Source: Tieghemiomyces parasiticus
Lineage: Eukaryota; Kickxellomycota; Dimargaritomycetes; Dimargaritales; Dimargaritaceae
Direction of reading: 5' to 3'
DNA: 19,271 nucleotides
NCBI GenBank assembly: GCA_027575765.1
Contig: JANBPT010000915.1
Location: forward strand, 1 to 19,271
This document shows, in pieces, positions 18,889-19,271 of the stretch (within the stretch, counting starts at the first letter, position 1; every line of letters starts with the position of its first letter). Made by a program: the position numbers and the translations under genes. A model generated the notes under the pieces. That model saw nothing but the letters and a program-made list of their open reading frames with translations, was not told the origin of the DNA and searched no databases.

Positions 18889-19271
18889 TCCCACCGGACA
18901 GGTGAGCCATTATACGTTTAGGGGTGGGTGGATAGGTGTGGAATGGTGGTGGAGAAAGGGGAGAGAGCGTAATGAGAAACCAGGGTGCCTGACAGGTATG
19001 GGGGAGGGAAGAAAAAGAAAAACAAAAGTAGGGACACTGAACAATTTCAGTCAGTCGCATAACGCATAGAAGGCAAGCGGGAGGCAGGACCCTTTAGTCA
19101 TGCTGTACGCTTTTTGTCCTCCGCCGCGTTCCATTGGGAGCTAGCGGCATTTACGCATCTGCCTTCTATTTCCAATTTATTTTCCCACACGCACTGGTTA
19201 CTACTTAGTGACATTTATCGACTCTGGAGTACGTCTATGCGTCTTCTGACGTGAGGAGGACATTTCGGAGA
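18889..19271. other. Right-edge non-coding stretch
   Basis: No gene is supported. The plus strand is G/A-rich to about 19030 and then becomes mixed. It probably contains upstream regulatory DNA of the homeodomain gene. Confidence 0.45.

Overview
This window is nuclear DNA from a fungus, probably a filamentous or early-diverging lineage. The evidence is spliceosomal introns of about 140-220 nt with a strong GTAAG[T/C] donor and pyrimidine-rich AG acceptors, TATA-like boxes upstream of genes, a peroxisomal acyl-CoA oxidase ending in SKL, a DUF4743-type Nudix protein of a kind found in fungi, and a single-homeodomain factor with a long disordered tail. No tRNA, rRNA, CRISPR array, prokaryotic operon or intact mobile element was seen. 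I could not fix the taxon from sequence alone.

Layout from left to right. (1) 0.67-3.25 kb: two plus-strand genes for related small secreted proteins. The right copy (2696-3175) is intact. The left copy (872-1316) needs an intron or is decaying. (2) 4.5-6.83 kb: a three-exon acyl-CoA oxidase gene on the minus strand. (3) 7.06-11.12 kb: a long stretch with no supportable gene. (4) 11.1-12.04 kb: a small three-exon plus-strand gene of unknown function with a TATA box and a poly(A) signal. (5) 13.13-14.76 kb: a three-exon minus-strand gene for a DUF4743/Nudix hydrolase. (6) 14.8-16.6 kb: non-coding, with a (CA)n(TA)n microsatellite. (7) 16.69-18.89 kb: a single-exon minus-strand homeodomain gene, with a likely long leader that carries a short upstream ORF.

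The genes do not form an obvious pathway. Fatty-acid beta-oxidation, nucleotide-diphosphate hydrolysis and transcriptional control are ordinary dispersed fungal functions. The parts most likely to be lineage-specific are the secreted-protein pair at the left and the small three-exon gene near 11.4 kb. All exon joins were worked out by hand from splice motifs and reading-frame agreement. No database search was possible.
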